In this document: in pieces, positions 54,180 through 64,000 of the stretch
How the letters are laid out: each line of letters starts with the position of its first letter
How positions within the stretch are numbered: position 1 is the stretch's first letter
NCBI GenBank assembly: GCA_020091685.1
Contig: CM034603.1
Location: 14,041,773 to 14,105,772, forward strand
Source of the DNA: Lutjanus erythropterus
Lineage: Eukaryota > Chordata > Actinopteri > Lutjaniformes > Lutjanidae
Length of the DNA stretch: 64,000 bases
Reading direction: 5' to 3'
Notes under the pieces: model-generated
Database searches by the model: none
Told to the model about the DNA's origin: nothing
The model's input: the letters and a program-made list of their open reading frames with translations, nothing else
Position numbers and translations under genes: made by a program

Positions 54180-54720
54180 GTTGTCCACTGCAAGTAGTGT
54201 CTTAGCTGATCATCATAGCAACACCTTGTGAAATTGCTATGACATCATCGTCAACACGACACAATTACACAGGAACAATGGAGGATATGGGATTGTGTTC
54301 CTAATTCTCAGTGTGAAGCTGTTCGTCACGGCCACATATCAAAAATCCATCTTGTCCACTCTTCTCCTGAAGAGGATAGTTTAGTTACTGTGATAGCATC
54401 AGTAATATCAGAAGTATTTTTTCATTGAAGGTAAAGCAAAGAATAGTATTGAAGGCTTTTCTCAATGGAAAAGATGTTTTTGCTCTTCACCCAACCGGTT
54501 TTGGCAAGAGTTTGATTTGCCAGCTGGCTCTGCTGGTTGATCTGAGTGGTTGAAGTTGGCCTGTGTTAGATGTAATTGACATATGGTTCATCCAATCACC
54601 TGCCAAGTGTTTTTTTTTAAGTGCTTGCCCTTTTCCAAACAGTTTCTAAGGACGACTTCCCAGATGTCTCTGTGTAACAAACCATCTGGCATGTCAGGTT
54701 AGTACATCACAGCAAGGAGA
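54180..54720 (+). repeat. percomorph-type interspersed repeat carrying a helicase-like fragment
   Basis: Segments acgacacaattacacagg, gtgaagctgttcgtcac, ctcttctcctgaagagga, gttcatccaatcacctgcc, gacgacttcccagatg and aacaaaccatctggcatgtc belong to a repeat I recognise from percomorph fish. There is only one copy in this window, so the borders are approximate and the class unknown. It contains the coding trace listed separately. Confidence 0.55.
54431..54553 (+). pseudogene. RecQ-like helicase N-terminal fragment with Walker A motif
   Basis: The plus frame encodes ...LKAFLNGKDVFALHPTGFGK followed by SLICQLALLVDLSG and a stop. The GKDVFALxPTGFGKSLxxQLA pattern is motif I (Walker A, ATP binding) of RecQ-family DNA helicases, including the lysine and serine of GKS. 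Nothing downstream resembles motifs Ia to VI, so no helicase is made. It sits inside a repeat, suggesting capture of a helicase 5' segment by the element. A retained exon of a decayed helicase gene is the alternative. Confidence 0.65.
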
Positions 54721-55607
54721 CAAACTTGGTGTCAGAAAAAGCCAAAAGCAGAAAGACAAAAGACTGCTGAAAAGTAAGCATTACCATAGGTAATTTTTAA
54801 AAGTGTTTTCACTCCACCTTTTAACATCTCAATTTACTTGGAGCCTTGATCAAAATACAAAAAAAACCAAAACAGTTACTATCCATCTCTTTTGCCATGA
54901 AAACCAAAAAAGAACAGTTCCTATCTACGTACGCTAAGTAGGTACAACCAAGATTATGTGTCAAACTGCAGATTTCAGACCTCTGTATTGTGCCTGGATC
55001 ACTTTTCTTTTTTCAGTTATTTGCATCGTGTGAATTCAAACATCTTTACCAATGCTTACTTTTGTCTTTCAGCAATTTCCAGCTCTCTCTCTCTTCTGGC
55101 TTGCGCTACTTTAAATATTTTTTCCACATCTGTTTCAGAGGATTGCATCAAAGCCAGTCGTTTGAATCATCTGCAGTGGCAAAAGCTAAAATACACGTCA
55201 ATCACTGAAATGTATCACTGCTCACATTGCGCTGTTAAATTAAATGCATGAAACTACCACAGTTTCATAAAAAGGGATACTTCCTGCATCAGCTACTGTT
55301 TGGACAGACTTTATTCACAGTCAGAATAGTAGCAAGCCTCTGTTCAGAGCTCTGAATACATAGACAGCAGACCCCCATTCAGTAAATTATCCATTTGTCA
55401 CCATGCAGATGTTTTAAAAGACCATTTTTCTAGACTATATCTGAGAATCTAATTTGAGCAAATACTCTCTGTCTGCCCAACATTTAGCCTGGATCCTGTC
55501 ACCATGAATTATAACTACCTACTCCATTGTAAGAGAATCACACAGAGAATATCTGAATATCTGTTTTGTTTTGTTTTTCCTTTTCTACTGGCCACTACCT
55601 CAATTTC
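54721..55607. other. unassigned non-coding stretch
   Basis: Two overlapping plus frames (54958-55251, 54990-55208) use the same bases in different frames and lack motifs. Nothing supported. Confidence 0.45.
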
Positions 55608-55800
55608 AATCATGTTTAGGGTATATTTTAAAAATATATACATCTGATCTAAAACTTTATTTCATGTTTAGAAGTGTATTTATTCTCTCTCTCTCTTCTT
55701 TTTTTAAGCTCACAACATTTTTGCCAATCCACAGGAAAAATGATTTCTGGTTCAGTGGAAATCATTCTCACATGTTAGCAGCAGTGATATTATGCTAGTA
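55608..55800 (+). repeat. interspersed repeat family F, copy 2
   Basis: Shows atcatgtttagggtatattt, catctgatctaaaactttat, a CT repeat (55686-55700), then tttctggttcagtggaaat and atgttagcagcagtgat. Better preserved than copy 1. Confidence 0.7.
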
Positions 55801-55989
55801 GCTTTTCGGTACGCCTTCTGCTGCAGCAAAGTACAAAAACAAAAACTAAAGATGAAGAAAGAAAACTACAGAGGGAGGTTTTACTCCAGTTTATCTTGGG
55901 CCCGTCTAAGCCGACAAGCTTACCTCATTTACTCCATGGCCCTTATCCTTTCCTTAAAGTGGATATTTGCCTGAATGGCATTTTTAGTG
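55801..55989. other. unassigned non-coding sequence
   Basis: No feature recognised between two repeats. Confidence 0.45.
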
Positions 55990-56640
55990 ATTGATCCTTT
56001 GCTAAGCCCCGCCCTTCTTAGTTACTTCTTAGTTACTGTTACTATGCCTGTCAAGCTTCACGCACTACATATGTGCCATATATGGCAGATTTAACATTGA
56101 AATTAGGAGTAATTTTTGGAACACAAGGCCTTCACTTCAACACAGAAGTAAACAAAATCAGCTTCTCACTTGTACCTGACAACTATGGATTTGTCAGCTA
56201 TAATGACAAAATTTCTCGCTAGTAGGTTTTGTAAATATGGCTAGATAATGTTAACAGATGCTCATACTTAAACTCCATGAGACGGCTGAGAAGTCTGTCT
56301 CCAGCATATTTTTTAATATTTCCGTCTGACACACATCATGACAAAAAGAGAACCGTGCAAAAGGATCTTACTTAACATACATGATATAACATTCATGCTG
56401 GATGACTGAGACTAAAGCTAGGCTTACATCCCAGCAAACACTGGGAAATATGCCACGTAATGTATACGACAGACAACAAAAATACACTCAGAAACCTTAA
56501 CAGAAAAGAAAGTGTATGGACGAGATTAGTGCAGCAGATCTTGGGATGGTCAGCCACCCAAACTAGTCAAACTGGACCATGATGAAAGCCAGAATAACAG
56601 CTAAATTAACCTGGCTTAGACCTAAGAGAGTGAGTCAGAA
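55990..56640 (+). repeat. interspersed repeat family D, copy 2
   Basis: Shares with 27390-27765 the ordered landmarks gctaagccccgccc, gtcaagcttcacg, atggcagatttaacattg, gacaactatggattt, ctgagaagtctgtctcc, acatacatgatataac, acatcccagcaaacactgg and gaaatatgccac. It extends about 180 bp further (gcagcagatcttgggatgg, caaactggaccatg). Copy 1 is therefore the truncated member. Unknown class. Confidence 0.8.
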
Positions 56641-57474
56641 AGAATTGTGATGTTGTCGCTCCACAGAGACAGTTGTGAATGGGTTTACGACTCCCTCAAT
56701 TCTGATGACATCATCAAGAACAGGAAACAGCCAAGAGAAAGCATCTGTACATACGCTTTCCTTTTAAATGTCTAAATTTGAGTAAGTAAAGACACATTTT
56801 AAAAATCAATTACAAAATGAAGTGTATAAAATATATTCTAATATATACTTTCCACTTTAAATAAATGACTAACAAATTGCAGTACCAACTACCGCAATAT
56901 AACTATAAATATAAATATGTCAGTGCTTAATGAGCATAATTATCAGGTGGCAAATTAAATGTGTTTTTGTTTGCTTACTAAATTCCAAAGTGTGTGTCTT
57001 GAGGGGCCCTGAAAAACTGTGTAATTTATCCATTTAATCCAGACGTACCTACAATTCATAGCAACTGAAAACCGACAGGATGCTCTTCTCTAAATCTCAA
57101 ACTGCTCCCAAACTGGGGACCAAGATTTAGGCTGATAGATGAGAAGATTTTTCCATTAACCTCTTGTGTCGTTCAGTTTTGAAAAAAGATCTGGTGACTT
57201 GTTGGAAGAACATTTCTGAAATAAATCATAATGGGGAAAAAAAAAAACTAAAATTATCTCTCTCTGCCAGCAGATATTTTCACTTGTTTGTACAAAAAAA
57301 TTGCTTGGGTATTTTTTTCCTTCGCTGTGTGAGAACATTAGGTACAGAACATATTGATCCGATATTATTGCTTCTCATTATAGAGCTTATTTTATCTTGC
57401 AAGCTGTGACAAGAGTGGTAGCAAGACTTAAGAAATAGAAAAGAGGGAATCATGCTGTCATTTCATGTCATGTA
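56641..57474. other. unassigned non-coding stretch
   Basis: AT-rich; overlapping 60- and 81-codon frames on opposite strands at 57156-57409 without motifs. Nothing supported. Confidence 0.45.
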
Positions 57475-57780
57475 ATTGTCACAGTTAAACGACTCTGGCA
57501 GCTGTGACACTTTGAAATCACAGGTCAGGACTTTAATACTCGACAGTCAGAAGAAAGAGACGGCCCTAGCTCGTGGCCCGCGGCACTCCCTCGCAGAGTT
57601 CACAGAGGGCGTAATAAAGGAAATTATACTAATAACTGGTGGGGGGATATGCATAGCGGGTTATGTAATTGTACTCTATATCAATCAATAAAGTCTTGAC
57701 CTGGGAAATGAGCCCAGCATTAAGTCTGGGAGTCTGTTCCTTGGCACCTGCTGTGAGGCCTGAAATGAAAATCAGCATGC
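57475..57780. promoter_or_regulatory. candidate conserved non-coding element (strong texture)
   Basis: Non-repetitive, with CpG-bearing sequence (gctcgtggcccgcggcac) beside AT-rich cores (gcgtaataaaggaaatta, gatatgcatagcgggttatg, tatatcaatcaataaag). ATGCAT/ATGCATA is POU-like and ATCAATCAATA is PBX/HOX-like. The 71-codon plus frame through it has no domain. The enhancer call is inference. Confidence 0.4.
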
Positions 57781-58789
57781 AGTGAAGGGAGAAAAGGGAA
57801 GGAGTGCAGCAGTGCACAGGGTCTGTGTATGTTTAATGTGCTGACTGACAGGACTGCGGCGTGTGCAATGCATGATGGCGGGCTGGAAGTGATATTTAAT
57901 TGTCATATTTCTCTAAAATGTGTTGTTCACCACAGGCTGTGAGAGTAGACCCTAAATAACACACATTAAAAGCACCAGTTTTATAATAAGATATATATGT
58001 GCACTGATTTCATTATAGAGATCCCACAGCCCCCAGTGACAACAGGTTATTATATTACACATTAGCTGCTGGATACTTAATTAGTATACTGAATTGTACT
58101 TTCCCCTTTAGGAACATATACACCAGAGGATATATTAGTTGCTACGTGGAAAGTCAGCAAATCAGTAAAGCACTTCAGAAATGGGAACACTGAACAAAAA
58201 CATGTCAAGTAAAATTAGAAACTTCACATAATTAATAACTTTGACAACTTCACATGAAGAAATTTGCTTTAATTTAAAGAGTTTTTAATCTAATTATGTC
58301 ACCATATGACATTTCAAGTTGGTTTAACTTTGAAATGCAAGTTCAGCTGCTGCCTTGAAAGTGGAGATAAACTCCATGTGAGGATGACCTTTATTTCAAC
58401 TCAAAAATTAAAATTCAGAATTGATAGAACACCGTTATGGTAACGATTAATCAATCGATGAATCAGTTGTTAAGAATTTGATCAGTCAAGTAAAATTTAA
58501 CTGATCTACTATCAAATGAAGATCTGAATTATGAAATTTTTTTTTTATGAGCTTTGAATGAGGGAAAGAAAATGCATTTAGTGTTGTTTGGTATAGTCTT
58601 TTTTTTAAGTTTTTTTTTAATGATGGTTAATCAATCATTACCAATGATTGATTAAGGAAAGTGCTTACAGTTTGCAGTCATAAACTGCAGTCTTCTATTT
58701 GTCTCGACATTGTATTTATTCCTCCTCACTGGTGACAGTTGTGATGTTATTATGTTTTCAGGTTGTCCATCTGTTCCATTCATCCATTT
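57781..58789. other. unassigned non-coding stretch
   Basis: T-runs at about 58539-58548 and 58599-58619. A direct pair of gattaatcaatc/ttaatcaatcatt words at about 58445 and 58627. No gene. Confidence 0.45.
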
Positions 58790-59110
58790 GTCCGTACCAG
58801 TCTTGTGAACGCAATATCTGAAGAACACCTCAACAGAATTTCTTCAAAGTTTGCACAAATAACAAGTTGGACTCAAGGATGAACAGAACAGATTTTAGTG
58901 GCTAAAGGTCAAAGGTCAAGGTTACTGTGACCTCGCATCCATCCCATTCTTGTAAATGTGATATCTCAAGAACACTTTGAGGGAATTTCTTCAAATAGGG
59001 CACAACAGTTACTTCGACTCGAGTATGAACTGATTGAAGGCAAAAGGTCACAAAAGTGATTTTTGGCCATAACTCAAGAAATCATTTGCTCATTACGACA
59101 AACTTTTACA
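58790..59110 (+). repeat. interspersed repeat family E copy 2, with nuclear-receptor-like sites
   Basis: Internal units parallel copy 1: cgcaatatctgaagaaca, atttcttcaaagtttgcaca, ttggactcaaggatgaac, then tcaaaggtcaaggttactgtg. AGGTCAAAGGTCA (58906-58918) is a perfect DR1. AGGTTA-CTG-TGACCT (58919-58933) is one base from the palindromic ERE. A further unit follows with atttcttcaaatagggcaca and aaaaggtcacaaaagtgat. Confidence 0.8.
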
Positions 59111-59342
59111 CAAATATATAAGTAGTTGTTGAAAGCCGACTGAAGTTTTAATCATTTGCTGTTTCACTGTAACACTGCAAGCTGAAAAAGTAATTACTGT
59201 TTAACATTATCAGTGCAAGAAAACTACTCCTACCTAGTTGAACAAACACACATTTCTGCATTTTTGTAACTCTAAATTTCAAGCTAAAACATTTATATGA
59301 TTTGCCATTTCAAATCAAGGATTTACAGAGGAATTAAATTTC
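59111..59342. other. unassigned non-coding sequence
   Basis: Nothing recognised. Confidence 0.5.
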
Positions 59343-59390
59343 AAATTTGTTTAAATTTGTTTAAATGAGTTATCTTATCTTATCTTATCT
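59343..59390. repeat. AAATTTGTTT duplication and (TTATC)4 microsatellite
   Basis: Two copies of AAATTTGTTT (about 59343-59363), then four TTATC units (about 59369-59390). Confidence 0.9.
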
Positions 59391-61124
59391 TTTCTTAAAT
59401 TTCACACTGAAGTCTTATAGTTCATCAACATTTTGAAAACCAGTATTACATGTATAATAAGATAGAATGTGCAAAGAGACACGCTAAACTTGTGGAATGA
59501 CAGCAGTTGAATTACTCAGCAGCAGTAAAATATAACTGCAGCGTTTTCACACCATTGAGTCTGTTTAGCTTTTCCCTCCAGTTCATGGAGATTTTTATAT
59601 TTATTGTTTTGTCTGCATTCAAAATGTTTTTATTGTCCTCTATCTCTTTTATTGTTTTTGTTTTATTGTCCTCACTCCACATATTGTTTTCTTGTCATGT
59701 TCATTAGTCTCCCATTGTTTTACTGTCTATATATCTACAATATTTTTATTAGCTTGTCAGTTATCTGCAAAGTTAGTCAGTTACTTTTTGTTCCAGGTCT
59801 AGTTGATAATTTTATTTCTGTGTTGGAGGCGATTTTAAGAGGTGTTGCTCTCCATTGGATGTTATTCAAGGCCCTGCACACCCACACAGGTGTTTTCTGT
59901 TATTGTGGTTGATTAATGTGAGGGCGGCCACAACTATGCTGAGAATTATGTGCAGTCGTAAAATATAATTAACCAATAATAAAGGTGATGGTTGTCTTGC
60001 CCCAGGTATCACAAAAGTAAAAGAGAAGTAAGCGAGATGTCAGTGAAACAACACAATCCCAAGAAAAAGATCCATATGGGGAGAAAGTGGACCTGTTGGG
60101 GCTTTCATTTTTAAATATGGGTGTGTTTCAGGGCTTGTTGTGCATTTTTAGGCAACATTGCAGCAACATGATATAAAGTAAAGGACATGTCATGCAGAGG
60201 ACACTGCAAAAATATCTGTTACAACGTCACAAATGACACGTCACAATAACAACATTACACAGACATACTGTGTTTGTAGGGTGCTGAAAAATAGCAACAC
60301 AAAGGTGTTTGCTTTGGTTTGTGTCTCTTAGTGTGAGAGGGAGAGAAATATGGTGCACGAGCACAAAGCTGTGGTCTTGCAAGATAGAGACTGAATGAAG
60401 ACAGGGAGTGCTGGTAGTAAGAAATACCAGTGAATCAGAGAAATAAAACATTATTTTTTAATTGTTTCACAGCACTTATGTAGCTCAAGTAAGCCCCCAC
60501 ATACCCCCCATATATTCACACAAGCCTATGACTAATCGTCACAATGTTTGATTCTGTCTGAATGTGGCCTTAGGGGGCCACGGTTTGATGCCAAGTTGTG
60601 TATTCAATGCAGATTATTGAAAATGAAAGCATTTAAATTGAACGCTTATTAAAATATAATGCATGCATTTCATGTCAGGTTCTGGGACGGTACAAAATGT
60701 CTTGGAAGGTCACCACTGGCCTGCAGGCTGTACTTTGAGAAACTATGTTTTGCAACACAAGAAGTTGGATGTTGTGGCTTCAATAACTGACAAAAATGTC
60801 AACAGGCAGTAAACCCAGGTTTTAAAATGTCCCTTCAGAAACCTATCAGTGATGTCAATGCTGCATCCATGTTTTTCAGAAGTCCAAAGGATTCAGTAGA
60901 AACGGCTGTTTGAATCTGTAACCTTTAGGGTACACTTCAGTCTCTCCTCATAACCACAAGGCCAACTGGTCTCCAATAACATTCAGATACTTCAGGGAGA
61001 AAGGTTGAAAAAGGTCAGAGCTGAAAGGCCCGGTCAAAATGATTGTCATGGGTTTGCAGGGAGAAATCTTTCACTTCTTTATAGGTCAATGAAGTGTTTC
61101 TTTTAAAGGGCAGAAATGTATGTC
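59391..61124. other. unassigned non-coding stretch
   Basis: Short frames (59507-59912 in two plus frames, 60227-60451 minus) are hydrophobic and AT-driven with no motif. No classified repeat, although 60840-60950 has the look of repeat DNA. No gene. Confidence 0.4.
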
Positions 61125-61990
61125 TTTTCTCCTGTCTCTCTTTCAAAGCCCCAACTCACTTTTCTGATCTCCATGACACATAAAGCAGCGATAAAAGTTT
61201 CCGCCTCATGAACCGGCGGTCGAGTTTAAACTTCATGCCGGCCGGAGTCTTTGGGAGCCGATGGTGTGGAGATACGAGCAGTGCTTCAGTGGAACGAGCC
61301 ACAATGCCACCATTACACAAACTGTAATAATCTCTCCATCAAATAAAAGGCAGGGAAAAAAAATCTAATAAGCATATTAACGATGAGAGAAGAGTGAATT
61401 TTAATCACAGATAAGGATTTTATCAGCCTTTTGTGGGCATAAATCTATTCCACACTTTAGCCTGTCTGGAAGATATTACAAACCGGATTGAGCCTGTGTG
61501 AGACCGAGTGGGGAAAAAATGTCAGTTCATTATGAAAACATTAACTCCAAATCCATTTGTTTTCCACGCTAAAAGGGGTCTGGAGCAGAATACTAATCCA
61601 ATCTGCTCTGAATAATGAAATCATTAATATAAATTTAATAAAATGTGTGGGTTATCCTTTTAATGTTTCTGGGATTTTTTTGTTTTATATCAGGCCACTC
61701 TTTCCCCCCTCGCTGTACAAAGACGGCCCTGAGAGTCAATTCTGTAATTAAGACACATTAACACATAACACCTAACAGACTGGCTCAATTACCACAACGG
61801 CTATTAAATTATATTGGAGCGAGAGGCAGTGGAAACGGTGGTGTTCGTTATGGAAACTGCTAGCCGCACATTTCCATCACTGAGCGCCTTTATGAACTTA
61901 TAAAAAGCCGCCAGGAAGGAAGGACTCATATTTTCATACTGGAAGCATGATTGAATGGCTTCTTTGAACTTGGCTCGATCATTTATTTGT
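61125..61990. promoter_or_regulatory. candidate conserved non-coding cluster, the largest in the window
   Basis: About 860 bp with no recognisable repeat. CpG-bearing segments (aaccggcggtcgag, ccggccggagtc, gcgagaggcagtgg) alternate with dense homeodomain/SOX-like cores (aagcatattaacgatgag, ttttaatcacagataagg, aatgaaatcattaatataaa, gtaattaagacacattaac, gctcaattaccacaacgg). GATAAGG/AGATAA GATA-like words also occur. No frame beyond 64 codons. The length and mosaic texture suggest two or more adjacent enhancers. Confidence 0.45.
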
Positions 61991-63724
61991 CGTCTTCCTG
62001 AATGATAGATTTAAATGAAGATTATCTGAAGTAAGGTGCACTTATTCAGTGAATTCACAGGAAAAAATAAATCAGATACAGCCACTGGTGCAGAAACACA
62101 TAGACAGTTGACACACAACCTCTCACAGAGACAACAGGGCTTCACATTCAGTAAAGCACGTGTAACATAAAGTAGATGATTCAAATCCCCTTTACATACA
62201 ATATAAACTGTCAGCGTCCTGTCTCTGTGTGTATTCAGGCAGCAGAGCTTCGGTTTCAGCTGCGTAGGGATGGCAGTGGTCCAGCAGTGCCATGAAGTTA
62301 CACAATCAGAATGTTAATATGCACTTAAAGTGAAATATATGTGGCAGAGTTTCCCTGGAACATTCACACTGCTGTAATTTGAGGTTTGAAGCATATTTTG
62401 GAAGCCTCAGACGTGGTGTCCGCACAGTAAGGAGTCTGGGTATGTTTAAGTCATCACTGCACATTTGAGCCTCAGGTAATCCTTTTCCTGGGCTGTGGTG
62501 CCCTCTGCTGGACGCTTACATTAGTGTGGCGTACCCTCAAAAGTGGTTCCAAACCACTGATTTTGGTTTTTGAATAGTGATGGACAGACGAGGCCTCATG
62601 AAGCTTTACTGGAGAAATATGTCATATATTTAATGTACTAAACCATAGAATAACCATGATATGTAATCAGAGTTGAAATACTGGCTTCTGTGATAACATT
62701 ACAGCCAGCATGTTTTCATTTGAAATTTCCATTCCACTGCAGAAAAGTGCAGTTTTTGTTTGTGTTCAAATTAATGCAAAATATTGTGTCTGTTTGTGAG
62801 TCATAAGAAATCATTAATAATCTTTTAGAAGGCCTAGATTTGTATAACAGTTAAATTGAGCAATATGTTAATGAGGAGTCTGAAAGGCAGTAGTCCAGAT
62901 TCAGGATAAAGAGATCAGCTTCACATCGACAGACAGTTAACAGTTATAAGTAGCTGATCTACTTACAGTGCAGTGTATAATGTTGTGGTTGTCTTGCGTT
63001 TGTGTAGGTTATGTCCCTGCAGCCTGCGGACAACTCACTGTGGCATTAAGTAACTACAATGGGCCTGAGTGCAAGCTATTCTGATGGGCCTTTGTTCACA
63101 CTAGTGACTTGAAATTGGACAACATCAACATACATTTTATCCAGCAATCATCATTGCATATCTATTCTGTATATGACAAAAATACCAAAGAAAATAACCA
63201 TAACTATATTTACGCCCCTACACAGATCTTGTATTAAATAGGGATTCAACCTATTTAATATTTTGTCTATAACTTCAACTCACTATTTGGACTGCATTTC
63301 TCATTTTTCAGTGCTAGGGTCTTACATATTACTCCTTTAAGGCTTTCTTTCAATTTGTGTCAAAAAAGATTTGAAGTTTCAACTCTGCAGATACAGAGAC
63401 ATCTGCTGGCTTGTGAAACTATAGCAGCCCTTCAATCCTGGGGATGAAGGACCACCACTTCACTGATATTAGCAGTTTTACTCTCATATGTGTGTAATAA
63501 CAGTCTATACACGTTGGTTCAAAAGTGCTACAAAATATATAAATGTTATTGTGAAATACGTCATAGTAAAATAATTAATGTGTTGTTTGAAAAAAAAGCC
63601 TTCATGTGAAATATTTTTGCTGGAATGAAACATTAATGAGTACCACTGGGGCTCATGTGTCTTACACTTAATGGTTTATATTTATGTGATATCTCATGAG
63701 TGCTAATGTAATTTGAAGAACTAT
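61991..63724. other. unassigned stretch with one CTCF-like word
   Basis: No gene or classified repeat. ggtgccctctgctggacgc at about 62498-62516 resembles the CTCF core on the minus strand. Otherwise AT-rich single-copy-like DNA. Confidence 0.4.
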
Positions 63725-63790
63725 AAATTTATTTTATATAGAGTTTTCACAGACATGAGTTACAAAGTGCTTTACAAGCAGTTAATCAAT
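63725..63790 (-). mobile_element. LINE-like 3' tail (short, tentative)
   Basis: The minus strand reads ctgcttgtaaagcactttgt, then aactctatataaaataaat, resembling the GTAAAGCACTTTGTA...CTATATAAATAAA end common to fish non-LTR elements. Only 65 bp. Confidence 0.45.
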
Positions 63791-63830
63791 AGAAACAGAA
63801 GATGTGACTAGAGAGTGATATTCATTTAAA

Positions 63831-64000
63831 CGCATACTATGCAGGATTTACTCAAATAAACAAAATCTGCAGGGACCTCATTCTCCTTCTTATTCTCTCC
63901 TTATTTTGCTGTGTTTGGGATGTTTTACAACCCACAGCATAAGTTTCTGACTTCCTGGGAATGAGTCTCAACAATCAAATATCTTTCTGGTTTGTTTATA
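63831..64000 (+). repeat. probable interspersed repeat, cut by the window end
   Basis: actatgcaggatttactc, ccttattttgctgtgtttgg, gatgttttacaacccacag and atctttctggtttgttt match my recollection of a percomorph repeat. No second copy in this window confirms it. Confidence 0.35.

Overview
This is a vertebrate nuclear window, most probably from a ray-finned (percomorph-type) teleost. The evidence is the repeat content: teleost tRNA-derived SINEs, Rex3/RTE-like and other LINE tails, a short gypsy-type solo LTR, hAT-like MITEs, dense CA/GT microsatellites, low GC, and no operon-like gene packing. I see no intact protein-coding gene, no rRNA, no functional tRNA and no CRISPR. The open frames present are short (at most 158 codons), overlap on both strands, and mostly sit inside repeats. 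The window is best read as a gene desert or a very large intron/intergenic interval.

Two kinds of sequence fill it. The first is old interspersed repeats, which I sorted by finding copies within the window itself and named A to F, X and Y where no family name was safe. A is a LINE-like tail (13441, 13684, 20615). B is a second LINE-like tail (16965, 39830, 44396). C occurs at 20414 and as an inverted pair at 45618/45901. D is at 27390 and 55990. E is at 35495 and 58790. F is at 53388 and 55608. X has five copies (11290, 15646, 34198, 40318, 42945). Y is at 11955 and 20960. Recognisable coding remnants are a LINE reverse-transcriptase C-terminus (38130-38945), two further LINE ends (5495-5775 minus, 42209-42532 plus), a BED zinc finger of hAT type (29938-30015), a RecQ-helicase Walker A fragment inside a repeat (54431-54553), and a tentative P2X7-like acidic motif (9378).

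The second kind is islands of 150-870 bp with little repeat character, balanced composition and many homeodomain/SOX/POU-like words. They look like conserved non-coding elements (long-range enhancers). The best are 61125-61990, 49430-49735, 57475-57780, 47560-47930, 24640-25190, 9945-10215 and 34580-35010. This pairing of gene-poor DNA with scattered enhancer-like islands is typical of the flanks of developmental regulator genes. The target gene is not visible here, and conservation cannot be tested from one sequence.

The sharpest single observation is a 670-bp solo LTR (42980-43649) with a perfect 5-bp target duplication. It sits inside an older copy of family X, and other copies in the window run uninterrupted across the same point. 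The most biologically suggestive is family E, whose two copies each carry a perfect DR1 nuclear-receptor site next to a palindromic oestrogen-response-element-like site.
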